From Cyclobacteriaceae bacterium (lineage in GTDB: Bacteria > Bacteroidota > Bacteroidia > Cytophagales > Cyclobacteriaceae): a DNA stretch of 64,000 nucleotides. Shown one piece after another: positions 8,726 through 16,494 of the stretch. The notes below the pieces were generated by a model. It made no database searches, was not told the origin of the DNA, and saw only the letters and a list, made by a program, of their open reading frames with translations. The stretch spans positions 1 through 64,000 of the forward strand of contig BQJT01000001.1 in the NCBI GenBank assembly GCA_021604845.1. The letters run 5' to 3'. Position numbers and translations under genes: made by a program. Position 1 is the stretch's first letter; each line of letters begins with the position of its first letter.

Positions 8726-8775
8726 CAAAAGTATCGGATTAATCACTCACTGGCAGGTATTTAACATTATTTAAC
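8726..8775 (-). promoter_or_regulatory. promoter and direct repeats of the two-component operon
   Basis: Minus-strand 8733-8726 is TACTTTTG, a perfect TAnnTTTG element only five bases before the kinase ATG. Further upstream, 8760-8765 and 8770-8775 read TTTAAC on the plus strand, that is GTTAAA-N4-GTTAAA read toward the gene. A 10-bp direct repeat suits a tandem OmpR-type site and may be autoregulatory; that role is inference. Confidence 0.5.
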
Positions 8776-8866
8776 AAACTACAGTTGGAATCGTTAGGCT
8801 CAGCCGGCTAACCCCCGATCGATACCAGAATAATATTCTTTACTACAAGAAATACCCAGAATGGAA

Positions 8867-11800
8867 TCAGTTCAAGAGCTTGTCAGGATGTAGCTCCAGA
8901 AGTTCCTCGGCGGTATAGAATCCCTGCTTCGAGTTGGTCTTTTCACGTACTGTTTTTACCTGTTCAACAGTTATCACACTGGCCTTGTTACCAAAGGCGT
9001 TTCTAACATAGGTTAGTACTGCGGCGAGCTCTTCATCCTCGAGCAGGTCCTTATTAGGTGTCATTGGGACCTGCCCTTTGTATTCCTTACCTAATACTGT
9101 AATTGGTCCGTATAGCCCGTTCAAGGCAATTTTAATCAGTCGCTCTTCATTACCCAAAACCCATTTGGTGCCAGCCAGCGGAGGGAAACCGGAGGCGTCA
9201 AGCCCTTTACCGTCTACCTGGTGACAGGTGATACATGACCCGTCCCTTTCGTAAACTTCTTTTCCAATATTGAATAAGGCCAGGTCGTTATCTTTCAGGT
9301 GGCTTTTGGCTTGCTCTTCTTTGGCTTCTTCTAAAGACCTGCCGTTCAAATGCGCTTCGGCAGTTTGGAATGCGTGTACCATCCATTCGTCCAATGGATG
9401 CTCTGAGGCAGTCTGAATTATCTGAAGCCCGGATTCCTTATCTAACCATGAAGCGGCCACTATGGCTTCCAGCCGTACCCTGCCATGAGGATCAGCAGCA
9501 GCCTGAAGTAAAAGATCTGTCCGGTTGTCCAACTGATGCCCCATATAGCGTACTGCCCTTACCGCGGCTGCCCGGATCCTGAAATCGTCAGATTCGAATA
9601 TTTGCTCTAGCAATGATTGATCGATTTGGTTTATTCCCCAGCTTACCCACAGGGCTTCCAGCAAATGATGATCATAGTTGTCATCTTTGGAGTCCAATTC
9701 ACTTACCCATAACTCGAGCTCTGCCAATACACTTTGGGCGTCACGGGCTCGTAATTCCCGACGGGTACGATAGCGTGTACGGTATTCCGGCAGTTTAAGA
9801 TTATCCAACAACTCATTAATAGTGGCTTGGTGTATTTTTGCCGGCTTTACCAAAGGGCGGGATGGATAAGTAATACGATAAATCCGCCCATGTTTGTGGT
9901 CGCGCAACGGGTCCCGAGCATTGTGCTGCATATGACCTACCAGTAAATTGTGCCAGTCGACCAGATACAAAGACCCGTCGGGAGCGAACTCCATGTCTAC
10001 CGGCCGGAAATTGATATCATTAGATTGCAACAGATCATGACGGTGCTTGGAAGTATACCCGGTACCGTCATCAGATATTTTGTGCTGTTTGGTTCCCAGA
10101 AATCCGATGGTATTATTGACCAGCAGATCTCCCTGGACCTCATCCGGAAAATGTCTACTGGAAACAAATTCCAGTCCGGAAGTGGGGCGAACACGGTGCT
10201 TGTCTTCAATAAGATTGAAGGATTTGTGAATGGAAACACCATACCGGGGCTTGATGGTGGCAGGCAGCATCCATCGGACATCAGGTCCGGAAGTCTCGGC
10301 GAAAAAATTTTGACCCCATTCATCAAATGCAATACCCCATGGATTGGGAATGGGTATTTGAGCGGTTCGCTCAAGATGATGACGGGAAGGATTGTAACGG
10401 TAAAAGCCTCCGTTAGTTGCCCTTATGGTACCATAAGGAGTTTCCACATTGGTATGAAGAAAAACACCTTCTCCCATGTAGATAGCGCCAGAGGGGTCCG
10501 CGGTAAAAGCGCTAATTTCATGATGGGTATCGTGGTCATCAAATCCGCTGAGCACAATTTCCCTGGTATCAGCACGATCGTCACCGTCTGTATCTTTTAG
10601 AACCACCAGATTAGTACCCTGGGCAACAAACACACCCCGGGGGGTAATTTCGAATCCTGTAGGTAAATGAAGACTGTCTGCAAAAACCATTTGCTTGTCG
10701 GCTTTGCCATCCCCATCTTCATCAGTAAGGATTAACAGCTTATCATTGGGTTTTGGGTCACCAGGTTTCCAGTGAGGGTAGCTGGGCATGGTGGCAATCC
10801 ATAACCGGCCCTGATTGTCAAAGGACATCTGTACCGGATTGGCTAAATCCGGAAACTCAACTTCAGAGGCGAATAATTCAATATGGTAGCCAGGTGCAGT
10901 GGTAAAAGTAGCCAAGGCTTCATCACCGTAGACATATCTTGGAGCTGCGCCGTCTATTTCCAGTTTAAAGTTGGTTTCTACCGGTGGCAGCGGGCTGGTT
11001 TTACTATCTGCTGCTTGAAGGTTGGTTCTTTCACCTTTAGCCGATTTCCAAATCGCCTGGTCGCGGATTTTGGTCATTTCGCGGATTTTGGTTAGTTCCG
11101 CAGGGTAATTATCCGGGCCAAAAGGGTTATACCTGCGACCAAAAACATGCACACCGTTGGGTATTTTATAATCATTGTGCCACAGCCAGTTCTTTTCCAT
11201 TACAGCATCATGAACTAACTGTCGGTACTCCGAGGAGGCTTTTTGTTTTCCAAACAGCTGGTCCGCTAAAAACTTACTGAATATCCTGTATCCTGCTTCA
11301 TTAAGCTGCAAACCATCAATAGTAAGCGGCTCTGATTTACCGTCCATCCATCGTTTGCTGGCAGTATAGACATCCACAAAGATTACCTGGTTTGCTGCAG
11401 CCACCTCACGCATTGCCTCCGTATAAAGTGATAAATTGGCATTTTCCTGCCCGCCATCCGGAACATCCATGCTATCGGTAAGGTCTTCGAAGGCAATTGG
11501 AGAAACCAGCGCCAACTTCGGGGCGTTGGTTCCATTGTAATTTTGACTTAAAGTATGAGTAATGAATGCCTGGAGTTCCTGCTTAAAATTATCGATTCCA
11601 GCTTCACCCCCGTACGATTCACTAAAACCGAAAAATCCGATAATTAAGTCAGCTTCCAGTCTGGTCAACCATTGGTCGGGTGTCTCAAAATGACCCTGAC
11701 TACCTGAGTTTTTGGCTAGCTCACCATAAAATTGTTCTGCACCCGGAAAAGCCCATGGAGATTCCCTGCCCGAGTGAGGCCTGAACCCAGGGGTATTTCC

Positions 11801-12031
11801 ACCATCGCACATATTGCGTATTATCAGTAAACTATCAGAATACCGCAACTGTAATTCGGTCTCGAAAAATCCGAAATTCATCATTCTCGATCCCAGGTTG
11901 TTACCGATAAGGACAACGTGGTTGTCTTTGTTAAGTGTCAGATGGTTGGTCTCAGGGGAACAACTAAAAAGTAAAGAAAATGTGCATAGTGCTGAAACAA
12001 ATGGGGTTATTACTTTTCTGAAGGTGGTCAT
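8867..12031 (-). CDS. large exported SGNH / beta-propeller dehydrogenase / HEAT / cytochrome c fusion (PVC-type heme-binding CxxCH protein)
   Basis: A 1054-residue lipoprotein (signal ending LLFSCSPE, Cys about 24). Domains in order: a degenerate SGNH-like domain (about 35-255), where the GDS block is replaced by LIGNNLGSR and the terminal Asp-x-x-His by DGLQLNEAGY; a linker; a beta-propeller of the membrane-bound dehydrogenase type (about 360-700, with repeated DxDGDGxAD-like loops such as TDEDGDGKAD and KDTDGDDRAD that may bind calcium); HEAT-like repeats (about 740-890); and a cytochrome c domain with the heme motif CITCH at Cys933-His937 and a likely distal Met in QVPMTPN. The architecture is known from Planctomycetes and Bacteroidota, where substrates are mostly undefined but sugar or polyol oxidation is often proposed. 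It stands alone here. Confidence 0.85.
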   Translation of the reverse strand: MTTFRKVITPFVSALCTFSLLFSCSPETNHLTLNKDNHVVLIGNNLGSRMMNFGFFETELQLRYSDSLLIIRNMCDGGNTPGFRPHSGRESPWAFPGAEQFYGELAKNSGSQGHFETPDQWLTRLEADLIIGFFGFSESYGGEAGIDNFKQELQAFITHTLSQNYNGTNAPKLALVSPIAFEDLTDSMDVPDGGQENANLSLYTEAMREVAAANQVIFVDVYTASKRWMDGKSEPLTIDGLQLNEAGYRIFSKFLADQLFGKQKASSEYRQLVHDAVMEKNWLWHNDYKIPNGVHVFGRRYNPFGPDNYPAELTKIREMTKIRDQAIWKSAKGERTNLQAADSKTSPLPPVETNFKLEIDGAAPRYVYGDEALATFTTAPGYHIELFASEVEFPDLANPVQMSFDNQGRLWIATMPSYPHWKPGDPKPNDKLLILTDEDGDGKADKQMVFADSLHLPTGFEITPRGVFVAQGTNLVVLKDTDGDDRADTREIVLSGFDDHDTHHEISAFTADPSGAIYMGEGVFLHTNVETPYGTIRATNGGFYRYNPSRHHLERTAQIPIPNPWGIAFDEWGQNFFAETSGPDVRWMLPATIKPRYGVSIHKSFNLIEDKHRVRPTSGLEFVSSRHFPDEVQGDLLVNNTIGFLGTKQHKISDDGTGYTSKHRHDLLQSNDINFRPVDMEFAPDGSLYLVDWHNLLVGHMQHNARDPLRDHKHGRIYRITYPSRPLVKPAKIHQATINELLDNLKLPEYRTRYRTRRELRARDAQSVLAELELWVSELDSKDDNYDHHLLEALWVSWGINQIDQSLLEQIFESDDFRIRAAAVRAVRYMGHQLDNRTDLLLQAAADPHGRVRLEAIVAASWLDKESGLQIIQTASEHPLDEWMVHAFQTAEAHLNGRSLEEAKEEQAKSHLKDNDLALFNIGKEVYERDGSCITCHQVDGKGLDASGFPPLAGTKWVLGNEERLIKIALNGLYGPITVLGKEYKGQVPMTPNKDLLEDEELAAVLTYVRNAFGNKASVITVEQVKTVREKTNSKQGFYTAEELLELHPDKLLN

Positions 12032-12138
12032 AATAGAATAATGGTGTAAAACCTAGACCAGGCTAGATGATTGGCGGTAAACAAGAGGTTAAGATATGAA
12101 AAAGAATAAAATCAACCCACAGCAATTGGAAATTAGTG

Positions 12139-12394
12139 GATGAGTGAATTGGTGAGTTGGTGAATTAGTGAATGGGTGAGTTGGTGAATTTGTGAGTTTG
12201 GTGAGTTGGTGAATTGGTGAGTTGGTGAATGGGTGAGTTGGTGAATTGGTGAGTTGGTGAGTTGGTGAATGAGTGAGTTGGTGAATTAATGAGTTGGTGA
12301 GTTGGTGAATTAATGAGTTGGTGAATTAGTGAGTTGGTGAGTTGGTGAATTGGTGAGTTGGTGAATTAATGAGTTGGCGAATTGATGAGTTAGT
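12139..12394 (+). repeat. tandem minisatellite of 8-bp units, almost free of C
   Basis: About 256 bp made of roughly thirty imperfect 8-bp units alternating GTGAGTTG and GTGAATTG/GTGAATTA, with occasional slips of one base. The plus strand contains almost no cytosine here (one at about 12378). It lies in the 521-bp gap between the divergent fusion gene and lysA. Eight is not a multiple of three and stop codons (TGA, TAA) recur, so it is not coding. The bases on either side (12032-12138 and 12395-12500) hold nothing else I can identify. Confidence 0.95.
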
Positions 12395-12502
12395 GTCTGG
12401 TTGGGTTATGTTTTTGGCGGTGGGATGTGAATGCGGTGTAGTGATTGCTTATTCCCCTACCGGAGAAGGGAAGGGATTGTTTTCAAATTTTATTATTTCA
12501 AT

Positions 12503-12540
12503 TACCTTTGATCAGGGATGTTAAGTCAACATCTTTTTTT
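12503..12540 (+). promoter_or_regulatory. lysA promoter with 5'-terminal stem-loop
   Basis: TACCTTTG at 12503-12510 is a perfect -7 element. Seven bases later comes a hairpin GATGTT-AAGTC-AACATC (12517-12533) followed by seven T (12534-12540), then the lysA start at 12553. Because transcription would begin near 12515, the hairpin would sit at the very 5' end of the mRNA; it looks like a terminator but may instead protect the transcript end. Confidence 0.45.
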
Positions 12541-12552
12541 AATTAGGTCAAG

Positions 12553-13788
12553 ATGGAAATTGTAGACAGCAGGTACCGGATACAGGGATTAGATGTTGAG
12601 GATCTAACGCGTAAATACGGTACACCACTATATGTTTATGACGGGTCGGTTATCGCAAGACAAGTGCAGCTCATGCGTACGGCTTTTTCAGGATTAGATA
12701 TGCGCATAAAATACGCAGCCAAAGCGCTTACTAATATTTCCATATTAAAGCTAATGCGCTCGTTGGGGGTAGATCTGGATGTAGTGTCAAAACAAGAACT
12801 CCAATTGGCATTGGCTGCCGGGTACAAGACCAATGAGCTTCAGTTCACCCCTAACTGTGTTGATTTCGATGAGATTAAATGGGCGGCTGATCAGCATGTC
12901 CAGGTGACTATAGATAATATTCCCATGTTGGACAAATTTGGTGAAACCTATGGTAGCAGTAAGCCTTGCTGTATTCGATTCAATCCGCATATCATGGCTG
13001 GGGGTCACCTAAAGATTTCTACCGGCCATATCGACAGCAAATTTGGTATATCCGTGTTACAGTTATCGGAGATTATGGAGATCGTTAACCGGCACGGCAT
13101 GCGAATAAATGGGCTGCACATTCATACCGGATCTGATATTCTGGATACCGAAGTATTTTTAAAGGGTGCCAGTATCTTACTGGGGATTGCCGAGAACTTC
13201 CCGGAGTTGGACTATATTGACTTTGGCAGTGGGTTTAAAGTTTCCTATCAGGAAGGTGACCCCGCAACAGATATCGTAGACCTAGGAAAACAACTGGGGA
13301 CCGTTTTTAACGATTTCTGTGATACCTATGGCAGGCCGCTCCAATTATGGTTCGAGCCAGGGAAATTTTTAGTGAGCGAGGCAGGGACCTTATTGGTCAA
13401 CGCCAATGTGGTTAAAACTACACCAGCTACGGTATTCGTAGGAGTAGACTCTGGTATGAATCACTTATTAAGACCCATGATGTATGATTCACACCACGAA
13501 ATGGTTAACATTTCCAACCTGAACGGCCATACCAGGGTATACGCCGTGGTCGGCTACATATGTGAAACCGATACTCTTGGCTGGAACGTAACTCTGAATG
13601 AAGTTACTGCCGGGGACATTATTGCCATTAAAAATGCCGGAGCCTACGGATTTAGTATGGCTTCAAATTATAATAGCAGGTTGCGACCGGCTGAAGTGCT
13701 GGTTTTGGACGGCAACTCGCATCTGATTCGAAGGAGGGAAACACTGGATGATCTACTTGCTACGCAAGTAGATATCTCTGAACTCTGA
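12553..13788 (+). CDS. lysA: diaminopimelate decarboxylase
   Basis: A 411-residue fold-type III PLP enzyme that decarboxylates meso-diaminopimelate to L-lysine, the last step of lysine synthesis. The PLP lysine is Lys57 in RIKYAAKALTN; other landmarks are SKQEL, GLHIHTGSDI, DFGSGFKVSY (phosphate-binding Gly-rich loop), FEPGKFLVSEAG and the substrate-binding CETDTLGWN that carries the active-site Cys contributed across the dimer. Length fits the family. It is a single gene, convergent with the radical SAM gene, with its own promoter. Alternatives in the same fold (arginine or ornithine decarboxylase) are less likely given the motif set. Confidence 0.93.
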   Translation: MEIVDSRYRIQGLDVEDLTRKYGTPLYVYDGSVIARQVQLMRTAFSGLDMRIKYAAKALTNISILKLMRSLGVDLDVVSKQELQLALAAGYKTNELQFTPNCVDFDEIKWAADQHVQVTIDNIPMLDKFGETYGSSKPCCIRFNPHIMAGGHLKISTGHIDSKFGISVLQLSEIMEIVNRHGMRINGLHIHTGSDILDTEVFLKGASILLGIAENFPELDYIDFGSGFKVSYQEGDPATDIVDLGKQLGTVFNDFCDTYGRPLQLWFEPGKFLVSEAGTLLVNANVVKTTPATVFVGVDSGMNHLLRPMMYDSHHEMVNISNLNGHTRVYAVVGYICETDTLGWNVTLNEVTAGDIIAIKNAGAYGFSMASNYNSRLRPAEVLVLDGNSHLIRRRETLDDLLATQVDISEL

Positions 13789-13829
13789 TCTTTTGGATCT
13801 TCGAAATTAGGCATATCATAGATCTGAAC

Positions 13830-14891
13830 TCATAGATCAAAGCTAAGAACGTGGTTTCCTCCTCTTCTGAATTTGTGTTTATGCTGTACAGGCATCTTAC
13901 GGCCATCAAAATATTTGGTGCGTGAGGTTTTGAAAACCTGCGAGATCATGTCCGCAATATTGCCTGATCCTTTTTGTCTTCGGTGCCATTGCGAATCATT
14001 TAACTTACCGTCATGGCAGGCAGCAATTTGATTCAGCACTTTGCTGGCTTTGGTTGGAAACGATTTATTAATCCAATCTTCAAAAATTGTACCGATATTC
14101 CCGTTAAGGCGGACAAGTGCATAACCGGCGGTTAAGGCACCCCTGGCGGCCGTTTCTTTAAGTATCATAGGGATTTCATGGTCAGTTAGCCCAGGGATTA
14201 TGGGGGCATTCATAACCCCTACCGGGATACTGTTTTGAGTCAGGGTTTCGACTACCTCCAGTCGTTTCTTAACCGAGGCGGTTCGCGGTTCCATTTTTCT
14301 TCTTATGGTTTCGTTCAGGGTAGTTATTGACACAAAAACGTTGACAAGTTTTTCTCCCGCCAATTTAGACAGAATGTCCAGGTCTCTTAATATCAAATGA
14401 TTCTTAGTAATAATGCTAACCGGATGACGGAACTTGTAAAAGATTTCAAGCATTTTTCTGGTTAGTTGAAATGTTCTTTCAGCAGGCTGGTAGCAATCCG
14501 TATTTCCGGAAAGTAGAATTGGGGTGACCTGACCCTGATACCCAGACAGATAACGTTCCAGCATTTGCGGAGCCGTTCTTTTTACAATGATCTTACTCTC
14601 GAACTCTAATCCTGAATTGAAGCCCCAGTAGTTGTGTGAATTCCGGGCATAGCAATAGGCACATCCATGTTCACATCCCTGGTAAGGATTGATAGAATGC
14701 ATAACACCAAGATCGGGACTTTCCGAAACACTCACAATTTTAACCGGGTTTTCATAGAAAAACTGAGTAGTGGGTGAAGTAGATATTTCTTTATTTCCTG
14801 TGGTGGAATCTTCCACACTGTAATGTTGTTTACTGAAGGTATTGGGTAGGTTTAATTGCGCTCCGCGACCTTTTATTACGGGTTTTTCCAT
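13830..14891 (-). CDS. PA0069/Rv2578c-family radical SAM protein
   Basis: About 353 residues from the ATG at 14891. The N-terminal region carries the radical SAM cluster motif CEHGCAYC (Cys73, Cys77, Cys80), preceded by the family signature MHSINPYQG; later segments are ILLSGNTDCYQPAE, SIITKNHLILRD and PIIPGLTD. The C-terminus is basic. This matches the PA0069 family of radical SAM proteins, whose substrate is unknown; distant similarity to spore photoproduct lyase suggests a nucleic-acid or small-molecule target, but that is not established. A perfect -7 element ends three bases before the ATG; the TTG two codons upstream lies inside it and so cannot be the start. Confidence 0.88.
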   Translation of the reverse strand: MEKPVIKGRGAQLNLPNTFSKQHYSVEDSTTGNKEISTSPTTQFFYENPVKIVSVSESPDLGVMHSINPYQGCEHGCAYCYARNSHNYWGFNSGLEFESKIIVKRTAPQMLERYLSGYQGQVTPILLSGNTDCYQPAERTFQLTRKMLEIFYKFRHPVSIITKNHLILRDLDILSKLAGEKLVNVFVSITTLNETIRRKMEPRTASVKKRLEVVETLTQNSIPVGVMNAPIIPGLTDHEIPMILKETAARGALTAGYALVRLNGNIGTIFEDWINKSFPTKASKVLNQIAACHDGKLNDSQWHRRQKGSGNIADMISQVFKTSRTKYFDGRKMPVQHKHKFRRGGNHVLSFDL

Positions 14892-14894
14892 TAA

Positions 14895-14902
14895 CAAAAA
14901 TA
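14895..14902 (-). promoter_or_regulatory. -7 element of the radical SAM gene
   Basis: Minus-strand sequence TATTTTTG, followed by TTA and then the ATG at 14891. The spacing leaves almost no 5' leader, so the transcript is probably leaderless. Confidence 0.5.
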
Positions 14903-14971
14903 CTAATTATAGTAGTAATATGATAATATAAATAGTAAATAAATGTTACACAAAAGGAGTTGTTTCAATGT

Positions 14972-14983
14972 ATGTTGCAACAT
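14972..14983. promoter_or_regulatory. 12-bp perfect palindrome between radical SAM gene and yceI
   Basis: ATGTTGCAACAT is a perfect palindrome in the 150-bp gap between these divergent genes, 60 bp from the yceI start. It could be a dimer-binding operator; no regulator is identified. Confidence 0.35.
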
Positions 14984-15043
14984 TTATATTCAGAATACGT
15001 GAATAGACTTATTAAATTTTTTTTAATCAACTAAATAATCAAA

Positions 15044-15628
15044 ATGAGGTTACTATCATTAATGACAGGATTGATGCTGGCTGGTTACACAGCTACCGCA
15101 CAAGTCAATTGGAGCTTTGACAAGGCTCATACAAATATCGAGTTCAGTGTACAACACTTAGTTATTTCAGATGTTACCGGAAAGTTCGGATCGTTCGAAG
15201 GGAAGGTGGTAAGCAAAGGGGATGATTTCTCCGGCAGCGATGTCAGTTTTACCGTGGACGTATCCAGTGTAAATACGGGCAATGAAAAGCGTGATGGCCA
15301 CTTGAAATCGGATGATTTTTTCAATGCCAAGGAGTTTCCGGAAATTAAGTTTACTAATGGCATACTTAAGCAGGTGGAGGGGAAAAATTATACCTTAACC
15401 GGAGATCTGACCATAAGAGATATCACCAAACCGGTTGAAATGGAGGTGAAACATGGGGGCACCATTAAGGATCCTTATGGAAATACCAAAGCGGGATTCA
15501 AGGTAAAAGGAACTATCAACCGTTTTGATTACAATATGAAATTTGATGCGGCGATGGAAGCCGGAGGACTAGTGGTTGGCGAGGAAGTGGATATCGTGTG
15601 TAACGTGGAGTTGAAAAAGGAGTCGTAG
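15044..15628 (+). CDS. YceI-family periplasmic lipid-binding protein
   Basis: A 194-residue exported protein: signal peptide to about residue 19 (GYTATAQ), then a YceI lipocalin-like barrel. Landmarks are WSFDKAHTNIEFSVQHLVISDVTGKFG, VSSVNTGNEKRDGHLKSDDFF and FNAKEFPEIKF, followed by GDLTIRDITKPVEM and the C-terminal VGEEVDI. Members bind isoprenoid lipids such as polyprenyl or ubiquinone-like chains in the periplasm; the physiological role varies. It is a single gene facing a YodC-like gene, and a long imperfect inverted repeat follows its stop. Confidence 0.92.
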   Translation: MRLLSLMTGLMLAGYTATAQVNWSFDKAHTNIEFSVQHLVISDVTGKFGSFEGKVVSKGDDFSGSDVSFTVDVSSVNTGNEKRDGHLKSDDFFNAKEFPEIKFTNGILKQVEGKNYTLTGDLTIRDITKPVEMEVKHGGTIKDPYGNTKAGFKVKGTINRFDYNMKFDAAMEAGGLVVGEEVDIVCNVELKKES

Positions 15629-15656
15629 GTAATCAACCTGCCGAGCCGCAGGCGGG

Positions 15657-15722
15657 CAAGAGCAAGGGTAAAAAGCATATAACTTTTGACCAAGGACTGT
15701 ATGCTCCTTACTCTTGCTCTTG
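15657..15722. terminator. long imperfect hairpin between convergent genes
   Basis: Arms of 23 nt (15657-15679 and 15700-15722) pair at 20 of 23 positions around a 20-nt loop. It begins about 28 nt after the yceI stop and ends at the stop of the minus-strand YodC-like gene. It likely ends transcription from both sides, although neither side has a clear T-run. Confidence 0.5.
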
Positions 15723-15974
15723 CTATAATGTAAAACTATCCTCTTCTTCATCGGTATTGATCCTGAGGAAATGATCCTGATGATGTATACCCGCCGGGTC
15801 ATCGGCGGTTACCAATCGAAGTGATTCTGGCCGAAAACTATTTTTGTACAATCTTCCTTCCTTACCGATCCAGGTACATTCAACCAGGCGTTGACCAAAT
15901 ACAGAGCAGACTTTCATAACATCGTTTGGGCTGGTAATCAAACAAACGGTGTCATCAACTCTGAAATCATGCAT
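15723..15974 (-). CDS. small YodC-like (DUF2158-type) protein
   Basis: About 83 residues from the ATG at 15974. The core FRVDDTVCLITSPNDVMKV, then VECTWIG and NSFRPESLRLV resembles the small YodC/DUF2158 proteins (a start like DxVxLKSGGPxMTV, a C-x-W motif, then an F...SL ending), whose function is unknown. A longer reading frame reaches a TTG at 16073, but that extension has no family counterpart and the ATG gives the expected length. It ends in an acidic EEEDSF tail. Moderate certainty that it is expressed. Confidence 0.5.
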   Translation of the reverse strand: MHDFRVDDTVCLITSPNDVMKVCSVFGQRLVECTWIGKEGRLYKNSFRPESLRLVTADDPAGIHHQDHFLRINTDEEEDSFTL

Positions 15975-16132
15975 AGTGTTGTAGTTACGAATTTCACTAA
16001 ATATAGTATCTGCTTTACTCAGGCACAAATGCCAGGCAGGAACAATTTTCAATTGTTCGGTCAAGTACAACAAGCACCATGAGTTAACTTGTTTTTTTTG
16101 CTAAAGCGAAAGTTTTCTATTAACCATAAAGC

Positions 16133-16163
16133 TTGAAATCAGTTATCAGAATAACTACTTTTG
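16133..16163 (+). promoter_or_regulatory. promoter of tRNA-Val
   Basis: TACTTTTG at 16156-16163 is a perfect -7 element, and TTG at 16133-16135 lies 20 bases upstream as a -33 match. Transcription would start near 16169 and read through the hexamer repeat into the tRNA. Confidence 0.5.
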
Positions 16164-16170
16164 TAAAGTG

Positions 16171-16210
16171 ACACCCAAACTCAAACTCAAACTCACACTC
16201 ACACCCACAC
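16171..16210 (+). repeat. 6-bp tandem repeat in the tRNA-Val leader
   Basis: Six and a half imperfect hexamers: ACACCC, AAACTC three times, ACACTC, ACACCC, ACAC. There is no G on the plus strand. It lies between the tRNA promoter and the tRNA, so it would be in the trimmed 5' leader. Confidence 0.85.
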
Positions 16211-16217
16211 TATATAT

Positions 16218-16292
16218 GGGGATTTAGCTCAGTTGGTTTAGAGCGCTTGCTTGACAGGCAAGAGGTCGCCAGTTCGAATCTGGCAATTCCCA
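16218..16292 (+). tRNA. tRNA-Val (GAC)
   Basis: Full cloverleaf of 75 nt. The acceptor stem GGGGATT pairs with AATTCCC (one G-U), with A as discriminator. The D arm is AGCTCAGTTGGTTTAGAGC; the anticodon stem CTTGC/GCAAG closes the loop TTGACAG, anticodon GAC at 16253-16255; the T arm is CCAG-TTCGAAT-CTGG. CCA is not encoded. Confidence 0.97.
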
Positions 16293-16494
16293 CATAATAC
16301 CCACCAAGGATCGACAAACCAGCTCTTCTTTAGATTTCCATTGACATGCGCGTGCACCTGCACGGTGACTATCGAAAGTCATAGGTATGACCTAATAATC
16401 AAGATTAATCTTACAAGTGTATTTAATCAAGGGGACCAGAATTGGAATAAAAGCAGGTTACTGCTTACTTGGACTGCACATTTATTATTCTGAT

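Noticed and set aside
12139-12394. CRISPR array
   Set aside because: Units are 8 bp, contiguous and without unique spacers, and no cas genes are present.
12395-12552. Lysine riboswitch ahead of lysA
   Set aside because: Only about 38 nt lies between the promoter element and the start codon, far too short for the L-box fold; the single hairpin is all that is there.
16417-16494. N-terminal extension of the zinc-ribbon protein
   Set aside because: The extra 26 residues are not family-like, and the ATG at 16495 gives the usual N-terminus.
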